Positions 14,757 through 23,290 are shown, counted from the first letter of the stretch. The stretch: 64,000 nt of DNA from an uncultured Oscillospiraceae bacterium (GCA_905234855.1 CAJOIU010000001.1:1-64000); one strand, 5' to 3'. The notes: generated from the sequence alone by a model not told the origin. Made by a program: numbers and translations.

Positions 14757-15496
14757 GCGAGCTTTCTCTGCATCAGCGCATCGTGAACGCGGCCGCCTCG
14801 CAGGAGGTGGAAAACGTCAAGGCGCGCCATACCTATCTCCACGGCCGCGCGGACGCCACCACCGAATGGGACGAGATTTGGTGCATGGACAAAAACGCCT
14901 CGTGGGCGCATGCCTTCGGGCGGATGCGCGGCGGCGATCAGGTATGGTACGGCTCCGTCACGCAGTATGACAAGATGTGCTTCGAAAACTGGCTGAACAT
15001 CTTCGAAACGTATCCCGAGGTGGGCGGTAAGGATCCCCGTCCGCTGATGGAGGCAAGCGTCCATACCCTCGTCACCGATGTGATCGAGGTCGCGAGAGAC
15101 GGCAAGAGCGCCCGGGGCAGCTTTATCACGCCCGGCGTCATCCATTCCCGCCTGACGGACGACGGCAAGCCCTACTGCAACGTCCTTTGGGAGCGCTACG
15201 GCTCCGATTTCGTGCTGGTGGACGGCGAGTGGAAGTATCTGCACGAGCATGTCTGCCCGGATATCCTCACGAGGATGGACTGCTTCGACTGGGCGCACGG
15301 CGAATATGAGCGCCTGTGCGACCCGAACCCCGTGGAAGGGCCTCCTCCCACGCTGGGCGATCCCCCTCCCGTGACCGATCCCGGCCCCATGCATATGCCG
15401 TATTCCGTTCTGGCCAAGCCCCGCAACACCGTGCCTTGGCCGGAGCCCTACGAGACGCTGGATAACGACAATACCTATACCTCGCTGGTGGACTGA
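14753..15496 (+). CDS. SnoaL/NTF2-like protein, paralogue 3
   Basis: The most diverged of the three, 247 residues. It keeps the AxDGKSARGSF strand, a GEWKYLHEHV version of the WKIWH motif and the closing WPEPYETLDNDNTY block, but has a different N-terminal half (HTYLHGRADATTEWDEIWCMDK) and a long Pro-rich segment (residues about 194-216, PPPTLGDPPPVTDPGP). It overlaps paralogue 2 by 4 bases and is followed by a strong terminator, closing the operon. The changed active-site neighbourhood suggests a role distinct from that of paralogues 1 and 2. Confidence 0.75.
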   Translation: MSELSLHQRIVNAAASQEVENVKARHTYLHGRADATTEWDEIWCMDKNASWAHAFGRMRGGDQVWYGSVTQYDKMCFENWLNIFETYPEVGGKDPRPLMEASVHTLVTDVIEVARDGKSARGSFITPGVIHSRLTDDGKPYCNVLWERYGSDFVLVDGEWKYLHEHVCPDILTRMDCFDWAHGEYERLCDPNPVEGPPPTLGDPPPVTDPGPMHMPYSVLAKPRNTVPWPEPYETLDNDNTYTSLVD

Positions 15497-15516
15497 ACCA
15501 TATCCAACCGAATAAG

Positions 15517-15552
15517 ACAGCCGTCGGAGTCTTGCTCCGACGGCTGTTTGAT
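15517..15552 (+). terminator. Rho-independent terminator of the flavoenzyme/NTF2 operon
   Basis: A perfect 13-bp stem (15517-15529 with 15535-15547) and a 5-base loop are followed by a T-containing tail. Confidence 0.85.
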
Positions 15553-15563
15553 GTGTTTGGGGG

Positions 15564-17372
15564 TTATCCCACCGCGTCCGGGTATTCGTCGTAGCGCCAA
15601 TAGGGGCCGGCGCCGGAGATATCCAAGCTGAGATGGTAGATGCCCGCGCCGCTTTCCATGATATCCGTGATGATCCGGCTGCCCCAGCCGGGTTCGAACT
15701 CCAGCTCGGACTCCGCAAGAAATTCGCCGTCGATGACGATCTCCTTGCAGAGGTACAGCTCATAGGTCGGCCATGCGCAGTCGTGGATATCGTTTTCGTT
15801 GAATCGGGCGTCACAGGTGGCGAAGAGATCGATCGCGCCGAGGCTGCACCCGTAGATCTCGTTGCCGCTGAGATCGATATTTGTGCATTCCTCGGCAGAC
15901 AGACCCAGTGTGCCGCAGCCGAACAGGGCGCAGTCCGTCACATGGATGCCCTCGGAGTTTCGGAAGTGCAGGACGGCGCCGACGCATTCGCCCGGTTCCT
16001 GCGTATGGCCGAGGGCGATGCCGCTGAGGAATATGTTCCGGCAGCCGGAAAACTCGATCACATCCGCGTAACGCGGCTCCGTGCAGATGAGCGTCGTTTC
16101 CGGGTCTTCCGCCGTGAGCCAGAGGTTCTCCGCGCCGGAGATCACGAGGTGGTAGCCGTCATAATCCTCCTCCCATCTGTAAAATGCGCCGCCGAAGGCG
16201 CCGTAATTCGAAGCCAGCGTCAGATCGTATTCCCCCGGTGCGAGCCGGATAACGGCGTCCGATCGGATGGCGGATAAAAGCTCGTCCGTGTTGGTCACCG
16301 TGATATAGCCGATCCCGTCCTCATATTCCCATTCCAGCGGGGAAGCGGTGCTCGGCCCTTCATAGTAAACAAATTCCCGCTGCATGGAGCGAAGCTGCGC
16401 CTCGGTGAGGTACTGCCCCTCCGCATCGACCGTGCAGGAATCCGTGAGCCAGTATTCGGCGTCGGACTGGAGCTGGCACCCGGCGACGGTAACGGGATAT
16501 TCATACGAATCGAACAGCACGAGCTGTCCCCAGTCCGCGGGGCAGATGTTGTCCTCCACCAGCGTGTCGAGCATATATACTTCGGGGGAGCCGTAAGCGG
16601 TCAGAAGATTCGCGGCGTTATTGCGCAGGATCTCGCTGTCCAGCACCGCGACGCCGCAGGAGCGATCGACCCGCACGAGCGCGAAGGCGGGATAATAGCC
16701 GGAATAACCGCAGTCCACGATGCTGCATTCCACCATACGGACGTCATAGCAGCCGGTGAGATCGACCGCGCCGTCGCTGCATTCCCGCACTGTGGTCCCT
16801 GTGATGAAGAGGTTTCGGCTGTCATAGGCGCGGATGCCGACGACCCCGCAGCCGTATAGGTCGCAGTCCATGATGTTGACGGCGTCCATGTCCGTGAGGC
16901 ATACGACATCGCCGGTGCAGGAGCCGGGCTGCGCGCTGTGTCCCAGCGTAAGGCCGGAGAGGGTGACGCCCCGGGAATAGCGCAGATCGAGGACGTTCGC
17001 ATAGGCAGATTCCGTCGTGATGGCGGTCTCTCCGCCGCCCTCGGCGGCAATGGTTAGGTTGTCTGCGTTTGCCAAAACGAGCTCATATCCGTCGAAGACC
17101 CATTCCCACCACCAAGGGGCATAGGGATCGTCCCCGGGCAGTCCGTAATTCTCGGCCGCGCTCAGGTCGTATTCGCCGGGCGCGAGATAAATGGTGCGAT
17201 TCGACCCCAAGGCGGCCAGCAGCTCATCCACATCCGAGACGTAATAGATATCCTCCGAGGTCTCCTCCGACGGGAGTAAACCGTCTCCGGCGGCCAGAAC
17301 GCTCCCGCTGAAGACCAGCAGCGCTGCCAGCGCCGTGAGGAGCGCGATCCGTGCGATTTTGTTCCGAAGCAT
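15564..17372 (-). CDS. Secreted protein with two tandem right-handed beta-helix domains
   Basis: The 602-residue protein begins with a typical signal peptide (basic MLRNKIARIA, hydrophobic core LLTALAALLVFSGSVLA, cleavage before AGDG). The rest is an internal duplication. A first unit (about residues 45-275) starts DELLAALGSNRTIYLAPGEY and carries LSGLTLGHS and CDLYGCGVVGIRA. A second unit (about 370-560) starts DELLSAIRSDAVIRLAPGEY and carries LSGIALGHT and CALFGCGTLGLSA. These are pectate-lyase-fold (right-handed parallel beta-helix) coils. No catalytic triad or cell-wall anchor is visible, so binding or adhesion is as likely as glycan cleavage. The ATG at 17372 follows AAGGAGGAGG. Confidence 0.8.
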   Translation of the reverse strand: MLRNKIARIALLTALAALLVFSGSVLAAGDGLLPSEETSEDIYYVSDVDELLAALGSNRTIYLAPGEYDLSAAENYGLPGDDPYAPWWWEWVFDGYELVLANADNLTIAAEGGGETAITTESAYANVLDLRYSRGVTLSGLTLGHSAQPGSCTGDVVCLTDMDAVNIMDCDLYGCGVVGIRAYDSRNLFITGTTVRECSDGAVDLTGCYDVRMVECSIVDCGYSGYYPAFALVRVDRSCGVAVLDSEILRNNAANLLTAYGSPEVYMLDTLVEDNICPADWGQLVLFDSYEYPVTVAGCQLQSDAEYWLTDSCTVDAEGQYLTEAQLRSMQREFVYYEGPSTASPLEWEYEDGIGYITVTNTDELLSAIRSDAVIRLAPGEYDLTLASNYGAFGGAFYRWEEDYDGYHLVISGAENLWLTAEDPETTLICTEPRYADVIEFSGCRNIFLSGIALGHTQEPGECVGAVLHFRNSEGIHVTDCALFGCGTLGLSAEECTNIDLSGNEIYGCSLGAIDLFATCDARFNENDIHDCAWPTYELYLCKEIVIDGEFLAESELEFEPGWGSRIITDIMESGAGIYHLSLDISGAGPYWRYDEYPDAVG

Positions 17373-17556
17373 GGGACAAACCTCCTCCTTGTGTTTAGTT
17401 TGCCAATAGTATAACACACGCCCAGCGAAAGGGGAAGCGTTCTATGGAAAAAACAGGGATCGGAAGGAAAAAGATTTTTTGTTTCCCCGCTCTTGCAAAA
17501 GGTGGTATGATAGAGGCAGATAATACCGGAAGGTCAATGCACGAAGGAGGAGGCAC

Positions 17557-17955
17557 ATGTTCTCGTTCAACCATGTAAATTTCAATGTCTTGGAGCTTGA
17601 GCGCAGCCTGCGGTTTTACCGCGATGCGCTGGGGCTTGTCCCGGTGCGCACGAAGGAGGCGGCGGACGGCTCCTTCAAGCTGGTGTTCCTCGGGGACGGA
17701 AAGACAGGGTTCCAGATGGAGCTGACGTGGCTTGCCGACCGCACGGAGCCGTATGATCTCGGCGAAGGGGAGTTTCATGTGGCGTTCACCGCGGCGGATA
17801 TGGAGGCCGCCCACGCGAAGCACGCGGCGATGGGCTGTATCTGCTTTGAAAATCCCGCCATGGGGGTCTATTTCATCGAAGACCCCGACGGCTACTGGCT
17901 GGAGATCATCCCGGAACGGCGCGGCGATCCCAAAGAGCATTCGCGCGAGGGATAA
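17557..17955 (+). CDS. Glyoxalase/VOC-family protein (lactoylglutathione lyase-like)
   Basis: The 132-residue protein has the paired beta-alpha-beta-beta-beta modules of the vicinal oxygen chelate fold. Candidate metal ligands are all present: His6 in NHVNFNV, Glu55 in QMELTW, His74 in FHVAFT and Glu116 in WLEIIPE, matching the H/E/H/E set of glyoxalase I. A role in methylglyoxal detoxification or in a related isomerisation is likely. GAAGGAGGAGG lies just before the ATG, and the next gene starts one base after its stop. Confidence 0.85.
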   Translation: MFSFNHVNFNVLELERSLRFYRDALGLVPVRTKEAADGSFKLVFLGDGKTGFQMELTWLADRTEPYDLGEGEFHVAFTAADMEAAHAKHAAMGCICFENPAMGVYFIEDPDGYWLEIIPERRGDPKEHSREG

Positions 17956-17956
17956 G

Positions 17957-18655
17957 ATGGTCTATGATTTTTATGTCCGCCGCCGGGAGGATCTGATCGA
18001 AGCGATACGGATATTTGGGATCGTCCCGTATTTCTCAAACCCCATCCCCGGCTTTTCTCTGGAGGAGCGCTGCGATCCGCGGGTGCTCTGGTCGGATACG
18101 GGGGATGACAGCTGGTCATGGAAGGGGCCGGTCATACAGGCGGCGCATTGCGCCTACGGAAAATTCTTTTTCAAGAAAGCGGCCTACGTCAGCGCGGAGG
18201 TGTTTCTCGATCTTGCGAATTACCGCAGGGACGGCTACGATTTCGACGCGCGGTATGACGACGGGCTGGCTCGGTATGAGGACAAGGAGCTGTACGACCG
18301 GGTGGAGGCCATGGCGCCCGTTTTGTCAAAAGAGCTGCGGCAGGCCGGCGGGTATGCCCCCGGAGGCCGATGGGGGAAGGGCGAAGGCAAAAAGGGCTTC
18401 GATACCTCCATCGTAAGGCTGCAGGAGCAGTGCTATGTCGTCATCAGCGATTTCGTCTACACGCTGGACAAGCACGGAAGCCCCAAGGGCTGGGGCGTGG
18501 CGTCCTATGACACCCCGGAGCGCTGGTTCGGCGGCGCCTTTACCGGGCGGGTGTACGAGCGGACGCCGCAGGAGTCCTATGAGCGGCTCCTCGGTTTGCT
18601 GGGGGGTTATTTCCCGGCGGCGGGGGAGAAGGAGCTGCGAAGGATACTCAAATGA
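17957..18655 (+). CDS. AlkZ-related conserved protein of unknown function
   Basis: Encodes 232 residues. It resembles the Firmicutes group named AlkZ-related: an N-terminal EEAIRIFGIVPYFSN-like start, WKGPVIQAAHCAYGKFFFKKAAYVS, the conserved FLDLANYRRDGYDFDARYDDGLA block, and GFDTSIVRLQEQCYVVISDF. The name refers to weak similarity with a DNA glycosylase, but a catalytic role is not shown. I place the start at the ATG at 17957, one base after the glyoxalase stop, because the downstream translation is family-like from there. Together they form a two-gene unit. Confidence 0.7.
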   Translation: MVYDFYVRRREDLIEAIRIFGIVPYFSNPIPGFSLEERCDPRVLWSDTGDDSWSWKGPVIQAAHCAYGKFFFKKAAYVSAEVFLDLANYRRDGYDFDARYDDGLARYEDKELYDRVEAMAPVLSKELRQAGGYAPGGRWGKGEGKKGFDTSIVRLQEQCYVVISDFVYTLDKHGSPKGWGVASYDTPERWFGGAFTGRVYERTPQESYERLLGLLGGYFPAAGEKELRRILK

Positions 18656-18683
18656 AACGCGCCCGAAAGGCGGCAATTTTGGG

Positions 18684-18712
18684 TTGACAGAAGCGGCGAA
18701 GTTCTATATAAT
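18684..18712 (+). promoter_or_regulatory. Consensus promoter of the rpmH-rnpA operon
   Basis: TTGACA (18684-18689), a 17-base spacer and TATAAT (18707-18712) are perfect on both hexamers, as expected of a strongly expressed ribosomal gene. Confidence 0.9.
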
Positions 18713-18786
18713 ATCCAAGTTACTTGCCAACTACGGCGGAGCGATCCGCTGCTGAGTAATACTTAAAAGAAAGGATGAAACAGACG

Positions 18787-18921
18787 ATGAAGCGTACCTA
18801 TCAGCCCAAGAAGCTGCACGCCCAGAAGGAGCATGGCTTCCGCAAGCGCATGTCCACCCGCAACGGCCGCAAGATCCTCTCTGCCCGCCGCGCCAAGGGC
18901 CGCAAGAGACTGAGCTACTGA
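18787..18921 (+). CDS. rpmH: 50S ribosomal protein L34
   Basis: Encodes 44 residues beginning [20 protein letters not shown] and continuing with [20 protein letters not shown]; this is the complete, highly conserved L34 sequence, with the expected basic composition. AAAGGATG serves as ribosome site. It opens the conserved rpmH-rnpA-yidD-yidC-jag cluster. In many bacteria dnaA and oriC adjoin rpmH; here the upstream neighbour is the AlkZ-related gene instead. Confidence 0.97.
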   Translation: MKRTYQPKKLHAQKEHGFRKRMSTRNGRKILSARRAKGRKRLSY

Positions 18922-18943
18922 TCCGAGCGGCGTAGAGCGTGCT

Positions 18944-19282
18944 TTGGAGTTTACTTCCTCGCTGAAAACAAACAATGATTTCCGCCGCGTCTACCGAAAG
19001 GGGACAAGCGCCGTCCGTCCGTGCCTCGTGGTGTATGCCCGCAGGAACCGACAGAAGGCGAACCGTCTCGGCTTTACGGTAACGGCCAAGGTCGGCAAGG
19101 CGCATACAAGAAACCTTGTGCGCCGCCGCCTGCGGGAGATCTACCGCCTGCATGAGAACGGCCTCCGGCCGGGCTATGATCTGGTGGTGGTGGCTCGCAC
19201 CCGCGCAGCGGCAGTCACTTATAGGCGGCTGGAAACCGAGTTCCTGTCCGCATGCGAAGAGCTGGGGGCGTCGCGGAAATGA
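18944..19282 (+). CDS. rnpA: Ribonuclease P protein component
   Basis: The 112-residue protein has the C5 family start [19 protein letters not shown] and the RNR-type motif [13 protein letters not shown] (residues about 56-68) that contacts the catalytic RNA. It assists M1 RNA in trimming tRNA 5' leaders. The start codon is TTG at 18944, 22 bases after rpmH, without a strong ribosome site; conservation of the N-terminus decides it. The stop overlaps the yidD start (ATGA). Confidence 0.93.
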   Translation: MEFTSSLKTNNDFRRVYRKGTSAVRPCLVVYARRNRQKANRLGFTVTAKVGKAHTRNLVRRRLREIYRLHENGLRPGYDLVVVARTRAAAVTYRRLETEFLSACEELGASRK

Positions 19283-19497
19283 AGCGGCTGCTGCTGGCTA
19301 TTGTGCGTTTTTACCGAAAGAGGATCTCCCCGCTCACTCCGCCTAGCTGCCGGTTCATCCCCACCTGCAGCGAATACGCGCTGATCGCCATTGATCGGTA
19401 TGGCGCGTGGAAGGGCGGCTGGCTCGCCCTGAAGCGGATCTGCCGCTGCCACCCGTTCCATTTCGGGGAACACGATTTTTACGACCCCGTGCCGTAA
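19279..19497 (+). CDS. yidD: Membrane protein insertion efficiency factor YidD
   Basis: The 72-residue protein has the family hallmark [21 protein letters not shown] (residues about 23-43) and a second Cys/His block ([18 protein letters not shown]). Small cytoplasmic protein bound to the membrane by an N-terminal amphipathic helix; it assists YidC-dependent insertion. Its position between rnpA and yidC is the conserved one. Start overlaps rnpA by 4 bases. Confidence 0.95.
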   Translation: MKRLLLAIVRFYRKRISPLTPPSCRFIPTCSEYALIAIDRYGAWKGGWLALKRICRCHPFHFGEHDFYDPVP

Positions 19498-19515
19498 AGC
19501 CGTAAGGAGATTTTT

Positions 19516-20940
19516 ATGGAAACAATCGCAAGACCGTTTGGCTGGTTGATGCTGCATCTCTACAACTGGGTAGGGAACTACGGCGTCGCAGTCATCCTCT
19601 TTGCCCTTGTGGTGAAGCTCATCATGCTGCCCTTCCAGCTCAAGAGCACGAAGAGCATGATGCGCATGTCCCGCATGACCCCCCGGCTCAAGGAGCTGGA
19701 AAAGAAATTCGGCAACGATCAGCAGCGCTATCAGCAGGAGATGAACAAGCTCTATAAGGAAGAGGGCATCAACCCCATGTCCGGCTGCCTTTGGACGCTG
19801 CTCCCGTTCCCGATCCTGTTCGCGCTGTATCGTGCCATCCGCTTCCCGCTGACCACCATGATGGGCGTCGATTCCGCTCTGCTGGGCGAGGGCGGCGCCA
19901 TCACCCAGAAGCTCGCCGAGCTGGGCTATCTGCTCTCCAACTACTCCACCTCCCGCAACGCCACGGCGTATGAGCAGATCTTCCAGTCCCAGTTCATCAC
20001 CGAGCATTTCGCGGACTTTGCCGCCCTGAGCGAGAAGCTGCAGACCCTGTCCTACAAATTCCTTGGGCTGAACCTCGGCGAGACGCCGAGCATCGCCTTT
20101 TGGAACTGGACAAGCTTCGATTGGGCGCATATCGGTTTGTTCCTCATCCCCATCGTGTCCGCCTTTTTGAGCTGGCTTTCGATGAAGGCGTCGAACGCCA
20201 CCAATCCGCAGGCGCAGGCCAATCAGCAGTCCCAGATGTCCATGATGCTGATGATGCCGCTCATGTCGCTTTGGATCTGCTTCACGATGCCCGGCGTCAT
20301 GGGCATCTACTGGATCGCGCAGAGCGTGTTTGCCATCATCCAGACCGTCGTCCTCAATAAGGTCTTCAACCGGCAGCTCGATATCGAGGACGCCGACCGC
20401 ATCGCCCGTGAGAAGGCGCGCGAGGCGGAGCTGGAGGCCAAGCGCGAGGAAACCGAGCGCCTGAAGGCCGAGGGCATCACGGTGGAAAACAAAAACACCT
20501 CGAAGAAAAACAAGAAGGCTGCCGCCGCCCAGAAGGAGACGGAACGCCGCGCCGCCGAGGCGCGGGCAGAGCGGGCGAAGAAACGCGCTGCTTTGGGCAT
20601 CGTGGACGATATCCCCGCCTCGCAGGTGGATAACCGCCGCTATGCGCGCGGACGCGCCTATGTGCCCGACCGCTACACGAACCCCGACGAGGCCGAGGAG
20701 AAGACCCTCGCCGCCGCCGCGGAGAGCGAGGCCTACGACGGGGAGCTGCCCGCCTTGACGGAGCCGGCGGAGGAGTTTGATGCCGTCGAAGCCGATGCCG
20801 TCGAAGCCGAAGCTGTTGAGCAGGACGAGGCCGGGGAGGCCGACGAGCCGGAGGACGACGGAACCGACGAGGACGGGAACCCGGAGGACGGGGAAGACGA
20901 AGAGACGGAGGAACCCGCCTCCGAGACGGAAGAAGAATAA
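19516..20940 (+). CDS. yidC: Membrane protein insertase YidC/Oxa1 family
   Basis: The 474-residue protein has the Oxa1 core: a first TM segment (VGNYGVAVILFALVVKLIMLPF), the cytoplasmic hairpin with KELEKKFGNDQQRYQQEMNKLYKEEGINPMSGCLW, and later TMs around residues 203-300. Lacks the large periplasmic domain of Gram-negative YidC. The C-terminal third (about 300-474) is unusual: a long Lys/Arg/Glu-rich helix followed by a strongly acidic tail (EAVEQDEAGEADEPEDD). Basic tails of YidC2-type proteins bind the ribosome; the acidic end is not typical. AAGGAGA site upstream. Confidence 0.94.
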   Translation: METIARPFGWLMLHLYNWVGNYGVAVILFALVVKLIMLPFQLKSTKSMMRMSRMTPRLKELEKKFGNDQQRYQQEMNKLYKEEGINPMSGCLWTLLPFPILFALYRAIRFPLTTMMGVDSALLGEGGAITQKLAELGYLLSNYSTSRNATAYEQIFQSQFITEHFADFAALSEKLQTLSYKFLGLNLGETPSIAFWNWTSFDWAHIGLFLIPIVSAFLSWLSMKASNATNPQAQANQQSQMSMMLMMPLMSLWICFTMPGVMGIYWIAQSVFAIIQTVVLNKVFNRQLDIEDADRIAREKAREAELEAKREETERLKAEGITVENKNTSKKNKKAAAAQKETERRAAEARAERAKKRAALGIVDDIPASQVDNRRYARGRAYVPDRYTNPDEAEEKTLAAAAESEAYDGELPALTEPAEEFDAVEADAVEAEAVEQDEAGEADEPEDDGTDEDGNPEDGEDEETEEPASETEEE

Positions 20941-20951
20941 CGGAGGAGACC

Positions 20952-21776
20952 ATGATAAAGTCTGTTGATTATACCGGCAAGACCGCGGACGACGCCATAG
21001 CGAAGGCGCTGGCGGAGCTGGGGCTGGAGCGGGACGATATCTCCGTGGAGATCGTCGAGCGCGGCAAGACCGGCTTTCTCGGCATCGGCGCGGTGGACGC
21101 GGTGGTGCGCGTATCCTATGAGGCGCCGGACGAGGCGCCCGCCCCCGCGGTGAAGGAGGCGAAAAAGCCCGCCGAGGCCAAAAAGCCCGCGGAGCAGAAG
21201 AACCCCGAGAAAAAGGCGGAGCCGAAAAAACCTTCCGAAGCCCAAAAGCCCGCGCCTAAGATCGTGCGCCGCGCCGAAGGCGCGCAGGCGGAGGAGACGG
21301 AGAAATTCCTCGCCGGCCTCTTGGAGCATATGGGCGTGAGCGCCGATATCGAGATATCCCCCCGCAAGGGCGGCGGCCTCGACGTGAACCTGACCGGCAG
21401 CGGCATAGGCGCCGTGATCGGCCGCCGGGGCGAGACGCTCGACGCCATCCAGCATCTGACGAATTACGCCGTGAACCGCGGCAGCGACAAGCGCGCGCAT
21501 ATCAATGTCGATGCGGAGAACTACCGCGCCAAACGCGAGGAATCCCTCGTGCATCTGGCGGAGAAGATGGCGCAGAAGGCCATCAAGTATAAGCGCAGCA
21601 TGGCGCTGGAGCCGATGAACTCCTATGAGCGCCATGTCATCCATGCCGCCCTGCAGGATTATGAGGGCGTCACCACCAGCTCTACCGGGGCGGAGCCGAA
21701 CCGCCGCGTCGTCGTTTCCTATGTTCCCACGGAAACGAAGAAGCAGAGCGAAACGAATTATAAAGAGTGGTGCTGA
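20952..21776 (+). CDS. khpB: Jag/KhpB RNA-binding protein (SpoIIIJ-associated)
   Basis: The 274-residue protein has a Jag N-terminal domain (residues 1-55, VERGKTGFLGIGAVDAVV), a Lys/Pro/Ala-rich linker (about 60-105), a KH domain with the GSGIGAVIGRRGETLDAIQHL loop, and a C-terminal R3H domain (NSYERHVIHAAL). KhpB forms a complex with KhpA, binds many RNAs and affects cell division and sporulation in Firmicutes. It is the last gene of the rpmH cluster; mnmE/mnmG, often next, are absent here. Confidence 0.93.
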   Translation: MIKSVDYTGKTADDAIAKALAELGLERDDISVEIVERGKTGFLGIGAVDAVVRVSYEAPDEAPAPAVKEAKKPAEAKKPAEQKNPEKKAEPKKPSEAQKPAPKIVRRAEGAQAEETEKFLAGLLEHMGVSADIEISPRKGGGLDVNLTGSGIGAVIGRRGETLDAIQHLTNYAVNRGSDKRAHINVDAENYRAKREESLVHLAEKMAQKAIKYKRSMALEPMNSYERHVIHAALQDYEGVTTSSTGAEPNRRVVVSYVPTETKKQSETNYKEWC

Positions 21777-21782
21777 ATACCC

Positions 21783-21810
21783 GGGCCGGCGGATCGTCGG
21801 CCCTTTTCTT
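21783..21810 (+). terminator. Rho-independent terminator of the rpmH-khpB operon
   Basis: A 9-bp GC-rich stem with one wobble (21783-21791 with 21795-21803) is followed by TTTTCTT. Confidence 0.85.
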
Positions 21811-21826
21811 ATAGGAGGGAGGGCGC

Positions 21827-23290
21827 ATGGTTTTTTCAAGCGCGATTTTCCTGTTTGCGTTTTTGCCGGTGCTGTTTGTGATCTATCGGCTCGTGCCCGG
21901 CATCCGGGCGAAGAATACCGTCCTGCTGGTGTTCAGCCTCATCTTCTATTGCTTCGGCAGCATCGCGCAGCTTCCGCTGCTTCTGGCGTCGATCCTTGCG
22001 AACTGGGGCGCGGGGCGCGTCCTCGGCGCGCTGCCGAAGGAGAAGAAACGCGCGCGCCTCGCGGTGGCGATCGTTGCCGTCGCGCTGAATATCGGGCTGC
22101 TCGTAGTCTATAAATACCTCGATTTCTTCATCGGTATCGTGAACGCCGTGTCCGGCGCGTCGATCCCGACCGTCGGCCTCGCGCTGCCGCTGGGGATCTC
22201 GTTTTTCACCTTCACCGGCCTCGGCTATGTGATCGAGGTAAAGCGCAAGCCGGAGCAGATGTCGAAAAGCCTTGTGCGCACGGCGCTTTTTATTTCGCTC
22301 TTTCCGAATCTTCTCTCCGGGCCGATCCTGAGCTGGAGGACTGCCGCGCCCCAGCTCGACGAGCGTACCTGCACGGCGGAGAAAACGGCGCAGGGGCTGC
22401 GGCGGTTCATCCTAGGACTCGCGAAAAAGCTTCTGGTGGCCGATATCGTCGGCGCGGCGGTGGACGCGATCTATGCCTCGTCCGCGGTGGACGCGCGGCT
22501 CGCTTGGCTCGGCGCCGTGGGCTATGCCGTGCAGATCTATTTCGATTTCTCCGGCTATTCCGATATGGCGCTGGGACTTGCGAAGGTCTTCGGCTTCGAT
22601 TTTCCCGAAAACTTCAGCCAGCCGTATACCGCGCTCGGTATGACGGATTTCTGGAAGCGCTGGCACATCAGCCTCACGACATGGTTCCGCAATTATCTCT
22701 ATATGCCGATGGTCATGTCGAAGTCCCTGCAGAAGCTATACCGACGCTGGGCGCGGCGATACGGCCGCCCCAAGGCGAACCGCCTTTCGATCCTCATTCC
22801 CAGCGCGGTGGTGTGGCTGCTCACCGGCCTGTGGCACGGGGCGGCATGGAATTTTATCCTTTGGGGTCTGTGGCACGGGCTGTTCTGCGTCCTCGAGGGC
22901 GTGGGACTCATCCGCCTCGACGGCCTTCAAAAGACCGCTTGGGGTCGTGCGCTGACGCGCCTGTATACCGCCGCAGTGATCCTGCTTGGCACGGTGCTGT
23001 TCCGCTCCGGGAGCATGGCGCAGGCGGGGCAGATGCTCTCCGCCATGTTTACCGGCTGGCGGGCGATCCCGGCGGCGACGCTTCTTCTGCAGCTCCATAT
23101 GACGCCGCTGTGTGTTTTTTGCCTGTGCGCGGGGCTTTTCGGCTCGCTGCCGGTGGTGCCGTGGCTCAGGGCGCATACCGGGAAATGGGGCGAGCCGGTC
23201 TCCTATGCCGTGTGCCTCGGTCTGCTTGTCCTGTGCGTCATGAATATGGCTGTTACAGGCTTCCAGCCGTTCATCTATCTGCAGTTCTGA
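21827..23290 (+). CDS. MBOAT-family O-acyltransferase (AlgI/DltB-like)
   Basis: The 487-residue protein with about a dozen TM segments shows the MBOAT core: IYFDFSGYSDMALGLAKVFGFDFPENF, FWKRWHISLTTWFRNYLYMP and the catalytic-histidine block WLLTGLWHGAAWNFILWGLWHG. Such proteins pass acetyl groups across the membrane for O-acetylation of exopolysaccharides or cell-wall polymers. The following gene encodes an AlgJ/AlgX-like partner, so the pair is a complete O-acetylation module. No glycan-polymerising genes adjoin, so the polymer is unknown. GGAGGGAGGGCGC precedes the ATG. Confidence 0.9.
   Translation: MVFSSAIFLFAFLPVLFVIYRLVPGIRAKNTVLLVFSLIFYCFGSIAQLPLLLASILANWGAGRVLGALPKEKKRARLAVAIVAVALNIGLLVVYKYLDFFIGIVNAVSGASIPTVGLALPLGISFFTFTGLGYVIEVKRKPEQMSKSLVRTALFISLFPNLLSGPILSWRTAAPQLDERTCTAEKTAQGLRRFILGLAKKLLVADIVGAAVDAIYASSAVDARLAWLGAVGYAVQIYFDFSGYSDMALGLAKVFGFDFPENFSQPYTALGMTDFWKRWHISLTTWFRNYLYMPMVMSKSLQKLYRRWARRYGRPKANRLSILIPSAVVWLLTGLWHGAAWNFILWGLWHGLFCVLEGVGLIRLDGLQKTAWGRALTRLYTAAVILLGTVLFRSGSMAQAGQMLSAMFTGWRAIPAATLLLQLHMTPLCVFCLCAGLFGSLPVVPWLRAHTGKWGEPVSYAVCLGLLVLCVMNMAVTGFQPFIYLQF

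Noticed and set aside
18656-18786. Replication origin next to rpmH
   Set aside because: dnaA is absent and I see no cluster of DnaA boxes; the gap holds only a weak GCC/GGC hairpin and the rpmH promoter.
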